This document shows positions 35,592 through 44,790 of a DNA stretch of 64,000 nucleotides, one piece after another; the stretch's first letter is position 1; each line of letters begins with the position of its first letter. Source of the stretch: Hyphomonas johnsonii MHS-2. GTDB lineage: Bacteria > Pseudomonadota > Alphaproteobacteria > Caulobacterales > Hyphomonadaceae. The translations under genes were made by a program, and so were the position numbers. Under the pieces are notes generated by a model that worked only from the letters and a program-made list of their open reading frames with translations, was not told the DNA's origin and made no database searches. The DNA is taken from NCBI RefSeq assembly GCF_000685275.1, contig NZ_ARYK01000001.1:310001-374000 (forward strand), in the 5' to 3' direction.

Positions 35592-36313
35592 CGAAGCAGA
35601 TCCCCGAAACAACCGGCGTGTCCAGCCAGCTGCGTTTCGGTTTCCCGGCTGCAAGCCTTGGCTTTGCAGACCTGGTGGTCTCTCCCTCGAATGAAAGCGC
35701 CCTGCGGATCGTGCAGCGGCCCGAGAACTGGCCGACGCCGGTGCTGTGCCTTGTCGGCGCCCCGAAATCCGGCCTGTCGACCATCGCGCACGCCTGGGCC
35801 CGCAAGTTCGGTGGCGACGTGCTGGAAGCGGCGCGCTTCGCGTCGGCCAAGGCCCGCGATGTCGACGCCCGTGCAGCGGGCTTCACGGCGATTGACGGGG
35901 CAGACCGGGTGCCGGCCGGCGACCGGCTGCTGACACTGATCAACCTTGTGACGGCCGGATCGGGCCGCCTGCTGCTGACGGCCAATATTGCCCCGCCACA
36001 ATGGCAGGCGGCCTCGGCGGACCTGAAATCACGGCTGAACTCGATGCCCGTCGCCGAAATCGACCCGCCTGACGAGGCCATGCTGTGCGGCCGGCTGGAG
36101 GCGGCGGCGGCGCGACATTTTCTCAAACTCGAAGAGGATGTCGTCAAATATCTGGTTCCGCGGCTTGATCTCTCCTATGAGGCCATTGAACTGTTCATCG
36201 AACGGCTGAGCGACGGCGTGACCGAATTTGGCCGGCCGCCGACCGTGCCGCTGGCAAAAGTGGTGCTGGATGAGATGGACGGCTCGGGCCGGTGGCAGAT
36301 GCCGCCGCCCTGA
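35588..36313 (+). CDS. hdaA: DnaA regulatory inactivator, HdaA-like, with degenerate Walker A
   Basis: 241 residues from a GTG start that overlaps the previous stop. An N-terminal QLRFGF (residues 14-19) fits the Hda clamp-binding motif (QLxLxF). The AAA+ part is recognisable (SNESALRIV...LCLVGAPKSG, FTAIDGADRV, LLLTANIAPPQW, DLKSRLNSMPVAEIDPPD with sensor-like arginine). HdaA with the sliding clamp promotes ATP hydrolysis by DnaA after replication starts. Oddity: the Walker A reads GAPKSGLST, with Leu63 (codon 35774-35776) where lysine is expected, so nucleotide binding is doubtful. Neighbours (purM, DUF2066, ppk1) match the conserved hdaA locus. Confidence 0.85.
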   Translation: MTKQIPETTGVSSQLRFGFPAASLGFADLVVSPSNESALRIVQRPENWPTPVLCLVGAPKSGLSTIAHAWARKFGGDVLEAARFASAKARDVDARAAGFTAIDGADRVPAGDRLLTLINLVTAGSGRLLLTANIAPPQWQAASADLKSRLNSMPVAEIDPPDEAMLCGRLEAAAARHFLKLEEDVVKYLVPRLDLSYEAIELFIERLSDGVTEFGRPPTVPLAKVVLDEMDGSGRWQMPPP

Positions 36314-36337
36314 CGAGTGAGAGGCTGACGGGAAACG

Positions 36338-38512
36338 ATGGCAGACGGAGCGACACGCACCAACCGGGCGCTGATGGCATCTCCTGAGCGGTTCCTGAAC
36401 CGGGAACTGTCATGGCTGGAATTCAACCGGCGTGTGCTGGAAGAGGCGGCCAATACGGCGCACCCGCTGCTGGAGCGGCTGCGGTTCCTGTCGATCTCGG
36501 CGAGCAATCTCGATGAGTTCGAAATGGTGCGGTATGCGGGCCTGCGCGAGCAGGTGCGGGCCGGTATCGTCAAGCCGAGCCAGGACGGACTGAAGCCTTC
36601 CGAACAGGTCGAGCAGATCGAGATCGCGTCGCTGCGCCTGATCGCTGACCAGCAGGAACAGTGGCGCATCCTGAAGCAGGAAATGGCGGCGGAGAACATC
36701 CATGTCCTGTCGGCGGACTCGCTGACCAAGAAAGAACTCGGTGATCTCGAGATCTATTTTCGCAACAATATCTTCCCGATGCTGACGCCGCTGGCGGTGG
36801 ACCCGGCGCACCCGTTTCCCTTCATCCCGAATCTCGGCTTTTCGATTGCAGTCGACCTGGAGTCGAAGGCGGGCGGCGAAGGGCATGTCGGCATCGTGCC
36901 GCTGCCGGCATTCGTGCGCCGTTTCATTCGCCTTCCGAAAAGCGCCAAGGGCAGCATGCGTTTCATTGCGCTGGAAGATGTCATCGGCCTGTTCCTCGAC
37001 GACCTGTTTCCCGGCTTCGAGGAAAAGCACCGCTGCCTGTTCCGCGTGGTGCGTGACAGCGATATCGAGATCGAGGAAGAAGCCGAAGACCTGATCCGCG
37101 AATTCGAGGTGATGCTGAAGCAGCGTCGTCGCGGCCGGATCGTGCGCCTCAGGATGCAGTCGTCTGCGCCGCAGAAGCTGCGCGAGTTCATCACCCACGA
37201 GATTGGCGCCGAGCAGGCCGATACGGTCCTGTATGACGGCATCCTCGGCATGGCACAGCTGTCGGAGCTGATTGTCGACGACCGCCAGGACCTGCAATTC
37301 CCGCCCTATGAGCCGCGCTATCCCGAACGCATCCGGGAAATGGGCGGTGACTGCTTCGCGGCGATCCGGGCGAAGGACATTCTCGTCCACCACCCGTTCG
37401 AAAGCTTTGATGTCGTGGTGCAGTTCATTCGCCAGGCGGCGGCGGACCCGCAGGTCGTGGCGATCAAGCAGACGCTGTACCGCACGACGCTGAACTCGCC
37501 GGTCGTGGCGGCGCTGATCGAGGCGGCAGAGTCCGGCAAGAACGTGACGGCGCTGGTCGAGATCAAGGCGCGCTTCGACGAGGAGGCGAACCTGCGGCTG
37601 GCGCGCGATCTGGAGCGGGCCGGCGTGCAGGTGGTCTACGGGTTCATCGAGTACAAGACGCACGCGAAAGTATCACTGGTGGTGCGCCGCGAGGGCGCGG
37701 ACCTTCGTTCGTATACGCATTTCGGCACCGGGAACTACCATCCGATCAATGCACGCATCTATACCGACCTGTCGCTGTTCACGGCGGATGCGGCGCTTGG
37801 CCGGGATGCCAACCGCCTGTTCAATTTCGTGACCGCCTATCGTGAGCCACCTGCCACCGGGCCGGTGCTCGAGAAGATCTCGATGTCGCCGCTGAACCTG
37901 AAGCAGGACCTGCTCGCCATGATTGCGGCCGAGGCGGCTGCGGCGAAGAAGGGCCATCCGAGCGGCATCTGGGCGAAGATGAATTCGCTGGTCGACGGTG
38001 ATATCATCGACGCGCTTTACAAGGCGAGCCAGGCGGGCGTGCCGATCACGCTGGTGGTGCGTGGCATCTGTTGCCTGCGACCGGGGGTTCCCGGCATGTC
38101 GGAGACGATCACGGTCAAGAGCATAGTCGGGCGCTTCCTGGAGCATGCGCGGATCGTCTGCTTTGCCAATGGCGAGGCGCTGCCGTCACCCAAGGCCAAG
38201 GTGTTCATCTCGTCGGCCGACTGGATGCCGCGCAACCTGACGCGCCGGGTGGAGGCGCTGGTGCCGATCGAGAATGCGACGGTCCACCGCCAGGTGCTGA
38301 ACCAGATCATGGTGGCCAACCTGAATGACGAGACCCAGAGCTGGATGATGGAACCCGATGGTGCGTTCCGCAGGCTGATGCCCGAGCGGCGACCGGGCGC
38401 GTTCGAGGCGCACCAGTATTTCATGGACAATCCGAGCCTGTCCGGCCGCGGCAGCGCGCTGGAAGTCAGCCTGCCGCCACGCTTGTCGCACAGGGGGCAG
38501 AAGCCCGCATGA
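36338..38512 (+). CDS. ppk1: Polyphosphate kinase 1
   Basis: 724 residues, normal length. It reversibly polymerises the ATP gamma phosphate into polyphosphate. The N-terminal RFLNRELSWLEFNRRVLEEA is canonical. The autophosphorylated histidine lies in THFGTGNYHPINARIYTDLSL, with IKQTLYRTTLNSPVV and ISSADWMPRNLTRRVE supplying the nucleotide and second phosphate sites. It is in an operon with ppx (4-base overlap, 38509-38512) and 24 bases after hdaA. Confidence 0.97.
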   Translation: MADGATRTNRALMASPERFLNRELSWLEFNRRVLEEAANTAHPLLERLRFLSISASNLDEFEMVRYAGLREQVRAGIVKPSQDGLKPSEQVEQIEIASLRLIADQQEQWRILKQEMAAENIHVLSADSLTKKELGDLEIYFRNNIFPMLTPLAVDPAHPFPFIPNLGFSIAVDLESKAGGEGHVGIVPLPAFVRRFIRLPKSAKGSMRFIALEDVIGLFLDDLFPGFEEKHRCLFRVVRDSDIEIEEEAEDLIREFEVMLKQRRRGRIVRLRMQSSAPQKLREFITHEIGAEQADTVLYDGILGMAQLSELIVDDRQDLQFPPYEPRYPERIREMGGDCFAAIRAKDILVHHPFESFDVVVQFIRQAAADPQVVAIKQTLYRTTLNSPVVAALIEAAESGKNVTALVEIKARFDEEANLRLARDLERAGVQVVYGFIEYKTHAKVSLVVRREGADLRSYTHFGTGNYHPINARIYTDLSLFTADAALGRDANRLFNFVTAYREPPATGPVLEKISMSPLNLKQDLLAMIAAEAAAAKKGHPSGIWAKMNSLVDGDIIDALYKASQAGVPITLVVRGICCLRPGVPGMSETITVKSIVGRFLEHARIVCFANGEALPSPKAKVFISSADWMPRNLTRRVEALVPIENATVHRQVLNQIMVANLNDETQSWMMEPDGAFRRLMPERRPGAFEAHQYFMDNPSLSGRGSALEVSLPPRLSHRGQKPA

Positions 38513-39990
38513 TGTATCCGAAGTCCGAACGCGTCGCCATTATCGACATCGGGTCGAACTCCGTGCGTCTGGTGATCTATGATGTCCTTGGCGCGTCAAC
38601 GCTGCCGACGTTCAACGAGAAGGTCATGGCGGGGCTGGGCGAGGGCCTGATGAAGACCGGCGCGCTGTCGCCAACCGGGCGGGAATCGGCGCTGGGCGCC
38701 CTCGGACGCTACCGTGCCATCCTGAAGGCCCTGAACCTGCGCAACTATACGGCCGTTGCCACCGCGGCGGTGCGCGAAGCAAGCGACGGGCCGGACTTCA
38801 TCAAGCGCGCCAACCGTGTGCTTGGCCGCCCGGTGCGCGTGCTGTCGGGCCGGGACGAGGCGCGCCTGTCGGCCCTGGGGGTCGAGGCCGGGTTCCACGA
38901 GCCGAAGGGCATCATGGGCGACCTTGGCGGTTCAAGCCTCGAGTTCCAGCGGATCGGGACCGGCAAGGCGATGGGCGAGAGCCTGATGCTGGGGCCGCTG
39001 TCGCTGGCCGAGCACGCGCAGGACCCGCGTGAAATCCGCAAGCGGGTGAAGGCGGCGTTCAAGGGATCGAAAGTGCTGCCGGGCGCGCAGGGCCGGTTCT
39101 TTGCCGTGGGCGGTGCCTGGCGCTCGCTGGCGCGGCTGAACATGCAGATCGAGGCCTATCCCCTGCACGTGCTGCAGGGGTTCCAGATGACCGAGGGCCA
39201 GGTGGCGCGCGCCGCGAAACTGTGCGTCGACAGCCTGAGCAATTCCTCGGCCCGCGCGATGCTGGAAAAGGTTGACCGGCGGCGGGCCAAATACCTGCCG
39301 ATCGCCGCCATTATCCTGGAAGAGATTCTCAATTTCGGCCAGCTGGAAGGCGTGACGATTTCCTCCGGCGGCCTGCGCGAAGGCGTCCTGCGGGACCTGA
39401 CGGGCACGGCGCTGACCGATCCGCTGCTGGACGGCGTGATCGCGTTCGGGCGGCTGGACCATAACCAGATCGCGTTCGGGCAGGCGCTGCACGAATTCAT
39501 CGCGCCGGCCTTCGCGCCCGAGCCGGACCTGTTCGGGTCTCCGGCAGCCGATGCCCGGATCGAGAAGGCCGCCTGCATGATGGCCGACAGCGCCGGGCGC
39601 TTTCATCCGGACCACCGGGCGCTGCTGGCCTATGAGCAGGCCTTGCGGGCGCCGTATGCGGGCGTCTCGCATGCCGAGCGGGCGATGATCGCCTTTGCGG
39701 TCGGTTGCCGGTACGAGAAGGACTTCAAGCGGCCGACGGCCTATCTGAGCCTGACCAGTGACGAGCAGACGGACCGCGCCCGCCAGATTGGCAGCGCGAT
39801 GCGGCTGGGCGCGGTGTTCTCCGGACGCTCCGGGCCGATCCTGAAACGGGCAGCGCTGGTGCGCAGCGGAGAGAATCTCGAACTGCGGGTGCTGAAGGTG
39901 GACGCGCCGATGGTGTCGGACACCGTGATCCGGCGCCTGTCGCAGACCGCGAACCAGTTGCGCCTGACGCCGAAGGTTGTCGCGGACTAG
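38509..39990 (+). CDS. ppx: Exopolyphosphatase / guanosine pentaphosphatase
   Basis: 493 residues of the Ppx-GppA family in the ASKHA (actin-like) fold. Phosphate-1 motif AIIDIGSNSVRLVIYD and phosphate-2 motif GIMGDLGGSSLEF are present; the second helical domain extends to the C-terminus. It degrades polyphosphate from the end and may hydrolyse pppGpp to ppGpp. It is paired with ppk1 through a 4-base overlap, making synthesis and breakdown coupled. Confidence 0.94.
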   Translation: MMYPKSERVAIIDIGSNSVRLVIYDVLGASTLPTFNEKVMAGLGEGLMKTGALSPTGRESALGALGRYRAILKALNLRNYTAVATAAVREASDGPDFIKRANRVLGRPVRVLSGRDEARLSALGVEAGFHEPKGIMGDLGGSSLEFQRIGTGKAMGESLMLGPLSLAEHAQDPREIRKRVKAAFKGSKVLPGAQGRFFAVGGAWRSLARLNMQIEAYPLHVLQGFQMTEGQVARAAKLCVDSLSNSSARAMLEKVDRRRAKYLPIAAIILEEILNFGQLEGVTISSGGLREGVLRDLTGTALTDPLLDGVIAFGRLDHNQIAFGQALHEFIAPAFAPEPDLFGSPAADARIEKAACMMADSAGRFHPDHRALLAYEQALRAPYAGVSHAERAMIAFAVGCRYEKDFKRPTAYLSLTSDEQTDRARQIGSAMRLGAVFSGRSGPILKRAALVRSGENLELRVLKVDAPMVSDTVIRRLSQTANQLRLTPKVVAD

Positions 39991-40021
39991 TGCGGCTGCG
40001 GCCTGCGCCGGGCCTGCGGGC

Positions 40022-40528
40022 TCAGCGCATTGCGATGCCGGCCGCGTCGAACAGGGCGGCCCGCCGGTCCAGGCTGTCCGGTGACCAGGTTTCCTCATAG
40101 TCATAGTAGATATCGACACGCCGGTCGCTCTCGGGGATCTGGACCCACGGCTGTTTGGCGGTCGTGAAGATATGCACATCCGGCGGCATCAGGTCAGGAT
40201 TGTCCAGCGTGCCGACGCGGATGAAGCGAATGCGCTCTCTCAAGCCAGACATGTGGTAATTGCTCCAGACCGCGATGCGGCACCTGGGACAACGCGCGAT
40301 GATCTGGCCCTTGCCGCTCGGTGACCCGACCGTGAGTTCTTCGACCTCGCCCTGGACGAGTTGCACCCTGTCGGCTTCGATCAGTGCGTTCACGGCAAAG
40401 GCCGATCCGGTCTGCCGCTGGCACCAGCGGCAATGACAGCAGTGCACGATCATCGGTTTTGACACCACTTTGTAGCGGACATGGCCGCATGTGCAGCCGC
40501 CTTCGCATGCTTGGAATTCGTCGGTCAT
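40022..40528 (-). CDS. GFA family (glutathione-dependent formaldehyde-activating) protein
   Basis: 168 residues. The cysteines of the GFA zinc sites are intact: CTCGHVRYKV (CxCG), HCCHCRWCQRQTG (CxxC with flanking cysteine) and ARCPRCRIAVWS. True Gfa catalyses S-hydroxymethylglutathione formation; most family members including this type have no verified substrate. It stands alone, convergent with ppx. A 28-base near-perfect palindrome lies 29 bases upstream of its start, the clearest operator candidate in the window. Confidence 0.88.
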   Translation of the reverse strand: MTDEFQACEGGCTCGHVRYKVVSKPMIVHCCHCRWCQRQTGSAFAVNALIEADRVQLVQGEVEELTVGSPSGKGQIIARCPRCRIAVWSNYHMSGLRERIRFIRVGTLDNPDLMPPDVHIFTTAKQPWVQIPESDRRVDIYYDYEETWSPDSLDRRAALFDAAGIAMR

Positions 40529-40556
40529 GGTCTGTTTTCCCCCGTTTGACGTCCCA

Positions 40557-40584
40557 CCCAGAACAGTCCGGAGACTATTCTGGG
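40557..40584. promoter_or_regulatory. 28-base palindrome upstream of the GFA gene
   Basis: CCCAGAA-C-AGTC (40557-40568) faces GACT-A-TTCTGGG (40573-40584) across a four-base CGGA centre: 11 of 12 arm positions pair, with one C/A mismatch. It begins 28 bases before the GFA start on the minus strand, the place of an operator overlapping a promoter or leader. It does not match LexA, Fur or NrdR patterns that I know. Confidence 0.6.
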
Positions 40585-40788
40585 GGATTTCGTCCGGGAA
40601 GATAACCCCGGTGACCCGACACGCGAGGCAAAAAGTTCCGGGGAAACGCCGCGGTCTTCCTGACAGACTGACAGCCGGTTCGGATCAGCGGTGTTCAGGC
40701 AAGCCGGGGTGCGACGACCGGTTCCAGCCGGGCTGATTTACGCCCGCGCGAAGGCCGGGTGGGGCAGGTGATTGCGGGTCAGGGCGCC

Positions 40789-41955
40789 TCAGACGTCGAA
40801 CAGGCGAATCTCACCACCTTCGAACGAAACGGCGAGTTGTCCACTGAGCAGGGCCTGGGCCTTCTTGCCGAACATGTCATAGCGCCAGCCAGTCATCGCC
40901 GCGATCTCTTCGCCCGTCTCGCCGCGTGCGATGCGGTCGATATCGGCGGCATTGGCGATCAGGCGGGGCACGACATTGTTTTCGTCGCTGACATGCTTGA
41001 GCAGGACCTTGAGCAATTCGGGCGCACCGGCCGGGATCTGGGCGTTCTGCACGCGCGGCTCCAGTTCAGGCGCGTAGGCGTCCGGATTCTGGATGGCTTC
41101 GGTGACAGCTTCCATCAGGCCCTGGCCGTGCCTGGACCGGATGAAGCCGCTGGGCACGGCGCGGAGCTGGCCGTAATCGCCCTCGGTGCGGGGCTTCTGG
41201 GCAGCGATTTCCTGGATGGCGTCGTCTTTCAGGATGCGGCGGCGCGGCTTGTCGAGTTCCTGGGCGAGGCGTTCGCGCCAGGCGGCGACAGCCACGACCA
41301 CGGCGGCATAGTCCTTCTTGGGCTTGCGCAGTTTCAGGCGGTGCCAGGCCTTCATCGGGTCCGTGTCGTATTTTGCCGGGTCTTCGAGATCGGCCATTTC
41401 CTCGCGAACCCAACCCATGCGGCCGGACTTTTCGAGTTCTTCGCGCATGATCTGGTAGATGTCGCGCAGGTGCGTGACGTCACCGAGGGCGTAGACAAGC
41501 TGTTTCTGGCTGAGTGGGCGGCGCATCCAGTCGGTGAACTGGCTGGACTTGTCGATCTGCCGGCGCACGACGCGCTGGACGAGGTTGTCGTAGGAGATCG
41601 AATCACCAAAGCCGAGCGCCATTGCGGCGATCTGGGTGTCGAAGACGGGCCCCGGCGGGTGGCCGATCAGGCGATTGAAGATTTCGATGTCCTGGCGGGC
41701 GGCGTGGAACACCTTCACCCGGTTGTCCATGGCGATCAGGTCGAGGAAGGGCCCGATGTCCAGATCCTCGGCCAATGGGTCGATCAGGCCTTCGACGCCG
41801 GGCGCTGAGGCCTGCACAAGGCAGAGCTCCGGCCAGTAGGTCGTTTCCCGATGGAATTCGGTGTCGACGCAGATGAAGTCCGATTCGGCGAGCTGGCCGC
41901 AAAGGTCTTCGAGCGCCGACTGCTCAGTAATGGGAGTCAAGGTGTTGTCAGTCAT
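40789..41955 (-). CDS. rnd: Ribonuclease D
   Basis: 388 residues from the ATG at 41955; the frame runs on to 42048 but would overlap the aspS leader. It has DEDD 3'-5' exonuclease motifs: FICVDTEFHRETTYWPEL (DxE), KVFHAARQDIEIF, and YALGDVTHL (Y/HxxxD), followed by HRDC domains (about 210-370). RNase D trims tRNA and other small RNA 3' ends. It is divergent from aspS, sharing the 97-base gap. Confidence 0.95.
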   Translation of the reverse strand: MTDNTLTPITEQSALEDLCGQLAESDFICVDTEFHRETTYWPELCLVQASAPGVEGLIDPLAEDLDIGPFLDLIAMDNRVKVFHAARQDIEIFNRLIGHPPGPVFDTQIAAMALGFGDSISYDNLVQRVVRRQIDKSSQFTDWMRRPLSQKQLVYALGDVTHLRDIYQIMREELEKSGRMGWVREEMADLEDPAKYDTDPMKAWHRLKLRKPKKDYAAVVVAVAAWRERLAQELDKPRRRILKDDAIQEIAAQKPRTEGDYGQLRAVPSGFIRSRHGQGLMEAVTEAIQNPDAYAPELEPRVQNAQIPAGAPELLKVLLKHVSDENNVVPRLIANAADIDRIARGETGEEIAAMTGWRYDMFGKKAQALLSGQLAVSFEGGEIRLFDV

Positions 41956-41979
41956 CGTTGGTTTGCGTATCGCAGGCCC

Positions 41980-42003
41980 TTGACAAGTGAAAGGGCTTAA
42001 ATG
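41980..42003 (+). promoter_or_regulatory. Candidate aspS promoter
   Basis: A perfect TTGACA (41980-41985) is followed at short spacing by GCTTAAAT (41995-42002), which resembles the Caulobacter sigma-73 -10 element GCTANAWC. The spacing is shorter than usual, so only the -35 is convincing. It lies in the rnd-aspS divergent gap, 50 bases before the aspS start. Confidence 0.3.
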
Positions 42004-42052
42004 CCCCTGCGCCCCTGTTTTCCAATGACTGTCTTTCCGGAGAAACAATCCG

Positions 42053-43876
42053 ATGCATGCCTATCGCACCCACACATGCGGTGAACTTCGCAAGTCCCAG
42101 GTGGGCGAAACCGTAAAACTGTCGGGCTGGCTGCACCGCCGCCGCGACCATGGCGGCGTCATGTTCATTGACCTTCGCGACCATTACGGCCTGACGCAGA
42201 TCGTGTTCAATCCGGGCGCTCCCGGGTTCGAGACGGTCGAACGGCTGCGCACCGAGAGCGTTATCTGCCTCGAGGGCCAGGTTGTGGCCCGAGACGCCGG
42301 CCTCGTGAACGAAAACCTTGATACCGGCGAGATTGAAGTCGTGGCCGGGGCTGTGGACGTGCTGTCGGAGGCTGCCGAACTGCCGTTGCCGGTGTTCGGG
42401 GAACCGGACTATCCGGAAGACATCCGCCTGAAGCACCGCTACCTGGACCTGCGCCGGGAGACCCTGCACAAGAACATGATCCTGCGCTCGAAGGTGATCA
42501 CCAGCCTGCGCAACCGCATGGTGGCCGAGGGGTTCACCGAATACCAGACGCCGATCCTGACGGCTTCCAGCCCTGAAGGCGCGCGCGACTTCCTGGTGCC
42601 GAGCCGGATCCATCCGGGCGAATTCTATGCGCTGCCGCAGGCGCCGCAGCAGTTCAAGCAATTGCTGATGGTGTCGGGCTTTGACCGCTATTTCCAGATT
42701 GCGCCCTGCTTCCGCGACGAGGATGCCCGCGCGGATCGCTCGCCGGGCGAGTTCTACCAGCTGGATGTGGAAATGAGCTTTGTCACGCAGGAAGACGTGT
42801 TCAACGCGATCGAACCCGTGCTGCGCGGTGTGTTCGAGGAGTTCGCGGACTGGGACGGCAAGGGCCGCACCGTGCCGGACGAGCCGTTCGTGCATATCCC
42901 GTTCGCCGAGGCGATGCTGAAATACGGGTCGGACAAGCCGGACCTGCGCAACCCGATCATCATCTGCGACGTGTCGGACATTGCGACGCGCGAGGACGTG
43001 ACCCTGGGCGTGTTCAGGAAGATCGTCGACGGTGGCGGCATCGTGCGCGCGATCCCGGCGCCGGCAACGGCGGACCAGCCACGCAGCTTCTTCGACAAGA
43101 TGGATGCGTGGGCCAAGAAAGAGATGCAGGCCCCCGGCCTCGGCTATATCCGTTTCGTGGACGAGGACGGCAAGCTGACGGGCACCGGCCCGATCGCGAA
43201 GTTCTTTGCGCCGGAAGCCCTTGCGGCGCTGGCCGACAAGGCGGGCGTGAAGGCCGGCGACGCGCTGTTCTTCTCGGCAGGCGACCAGACAGCTGCGGTG
43301 AAGCTGGCTGGCGCGGCCCGCACGCGGATCGGCGAGGAGCTTGGCCTGATCGAGCCCGGCATCTTCCGCTTCTGCTGGATCGTGGATTTCCCGATGTACG
43401 AGTGGGACGAAGACAACAAGAAGGTCGACTTCAGCCACAACCCGTTCTCGATGCCACAGGGCGGGATGGAGAAGCTGCTGGCGGCCGATACGGTCGAGAA
43501 GCAGCTGGATATCAAGGCCTATCAGTATGACATCGTGTGCAACGGCATCGAGCTGTCATCCGGCGCGATCCGGAACCATCGGCCCGAGCTGATGCTGAAG
43601 GCGTTCGAACTGGCCGGCTATGGCCCGGACGTGGTGGAAGAGAAGTTCGGCGGCATGCTGAACGCGTTCCGCTATGGCGCACCGCCGCACGGCGGGATTG
43701 CACCGGGCGTCGACCGGATCGTGATGCTGCTGGCCGAGGTCGAGAACCTGCGCGACGTGATCCTGTTCCCGATGAACCAGCAGGCGCGCGACCTGCTGAT
43801 GGGGGCACCGAGCCCTGTGGACGACAGGCAGCTGAAGGAACTGAACATCCGTCTCGCGCCTCAGGTGAAAGCCTGA
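42053..43876 (+). CDS. aspS: Aspartyl-tRNA synthetase
   Basis: 607 residues, the bacterial-type class II synthetase. The N-terminal OB-fold anticodon-binding domain (RTHTCGELR...[26 protein letters not shown]) is followed by motif 2 ([19 protein letters not shown]), a GAD insertion domain and motif 3 ([14 protein letters not shown]). It charges tRNA(Asp). With gatAB present in the same window, it may be the non-discriminating type that also charges tRNA(Asn) for transamidation; this depends on whether the genome has AsnRS. It is convergent with the pentapeptide gene. Confidence 0.97.
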   Translation: MHAYRTHTCGELRKSQVGETVKLSGWLHRRRDHGGVMFIDLRDHYGLTQIVFNPGAPGFETVERLRTESVICLEGQVVARDAGLVNENLDTGEIEVVAGAVDVLSEAAELPLPVFGEPDYPEDIRLKHRYLDLRRETLHKNMILRSKVITSLRNRMVAEGFTEYQTPILTASSPEGARDFLVPSRIHPGEFYALPQAPQQFKQLLMVSGFDRYFQIAPCFRDEDARADRSPGEFYQLDVEMSFVTQEDVFNAIEPVLRGVFEEFADWDGKGRTVPDEPFVHIPFAEAMLKYGSDKPDLRNPIIICDVSDIATREDVTLGVFRKIVDGGGIVRAIPAPATADQPRSFFDKMDAWAKKEMQAPGLGYIRFVDEDGKLTGTGPIAKFFAPEALAALADKAGVKAGDALFFSAGDQTAAVKLAGAARTRIGEELGLIEPGIFRFCWIVDFPMYEWDEDNKKVDFSHNPFSMPQGGMEKLLAADTVEKQLDIKAYQYDIVCNGIELSSGAIRNHRPELMLKAFELAGYGPDVVEEKFGGMLNAFRYGAPPHGGIAPGVDRIVMLLAEVENLRDVILFPMNQQARDLLMGAPSPVDDRQLKELNIRLAPQVKA

Positions 43877-43902
43877 GGCCGAACGCGCCTGGCTGGAGAA
43901 GC

Positions 43903-44649
43903 CTAGTTGGCGGCGACGGTCTTGAGTGCGCCGGGATCGCTGCATAGCGGCAGCAGCAGGCCAGCCGGCATGAGCGTGTCGATCGAGGCGCAGGCACCTG
44001 CGAAATCGGCTGAGTCGTAGCCGGTCATGCCGGACAGGTCGGCTGCCAGGAACCGCACATCCCGGAACGAGGCACCCGAGACTCCCGCCCCGGTCATGAT
44101 CACGCCGGTCATGTTGGCGCCGTTGAGAACGGCCGACGTCATGGTGGCCTTGTCGAACTTGGCACCGGTGAGGTTTGCACCCGAGAGGTCAGCCTCTTCC
44201 ATCCGGGTCTCGCCCAGGTCTGCCCGCGAGAAGTTCGCGCCGACAACCAGTGCGCCCTGCAGGTTTGCGCCGCGCATCATCGTGTCGCGAAACTCTGCGC
44301 CCGTGGCATGAATGCCCATCAGGCGGGCGCCGGACAGGGTGGCGCCGGAGAAGCGGGCCGAGGTGAGGATGGCGGTGCGCAGGTCAACACCGGATGCGTT
44401 CGCCCCCTCGAAATTGGCGCCGGCGGCCTGGATGCCACGCATGAAGGCGAATTCGAGGTTGGCATCGGGATAGTTGGCGCCGGTCAGCGTCCAGCCGGAC
44501 ATGTTGCGGCCGGCCAGGTTGCACTTGTCACAGGTTCCGACATAGCCGGGCTGCCAGGCCACGGGCTTGCCCTGCGCGGCGGCCGTACCGGCGACGCATA
44601 TCGCCGCCAGTGCGGCTGCCCAGAAGGCGCGAAGAGACAGCAAACTCAT
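43903..44649 (-). CDS. Secreted pentapeptide-repeat protein
   Basis: 248 residues. A signal peptide (MSLLSLRAFWAAALAAICVAGTAAA) precedes about 180 residues of A(D/N)LxX repeats (NLAGRNMSGWTLTGANYPDANL, RFSGATLSGARLMG, NFSRADLGETRMEEADLSGANL). Such repeats form a square right-handed beta helix. A cysteine pair sits at each end of the mature region (TCDKCNL and FAGACAS...LPLCSD). There is no MfpA/Qnr-like pattern that would imply gyrase binding, and its export argues against it. Function unknown. Confidence 0.85.
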   Translation of the reverse strand: MSLLSLRAFWAAALAAICVAGTAAAQGKPVAWQPGYVGTCDKCNLAGRNMSGWTLTGANYPDANLEFAFMRGIQAAGANFEGANASGVDLRTAILTSARFSGATLSGARLMGIHATGAEFRDTMMRGANLQGALVVGANFSRADLGETRMEEADLSGANLTGAKFDKATMTSAVLNGANMTGVIMTGAGVSGASFRDVRFLAADLSGMTGYDSADFAGACASIDTLMPAGLLLPLCSDPGALKTVAAN

Positions 44650-44790
44650 TCCCCAGAATTATCGCGTTGTTATGGGCAGCTATACTGAACAAACGGTAAC
44701 AACTGCAGATGCGTCACAGGTGTTGCAGAACTGCCATGCTGTGGCTTCCCCTGGGGAAAGCGCCATCGCGCGCGCCCGAATGTGCGCCCC

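Noticed and set aside
41948..43438. 496-codon frame antisense to aspS
   Set aside because: A shadow of aspS with His/Arg/Gln-rich composition, no domain.
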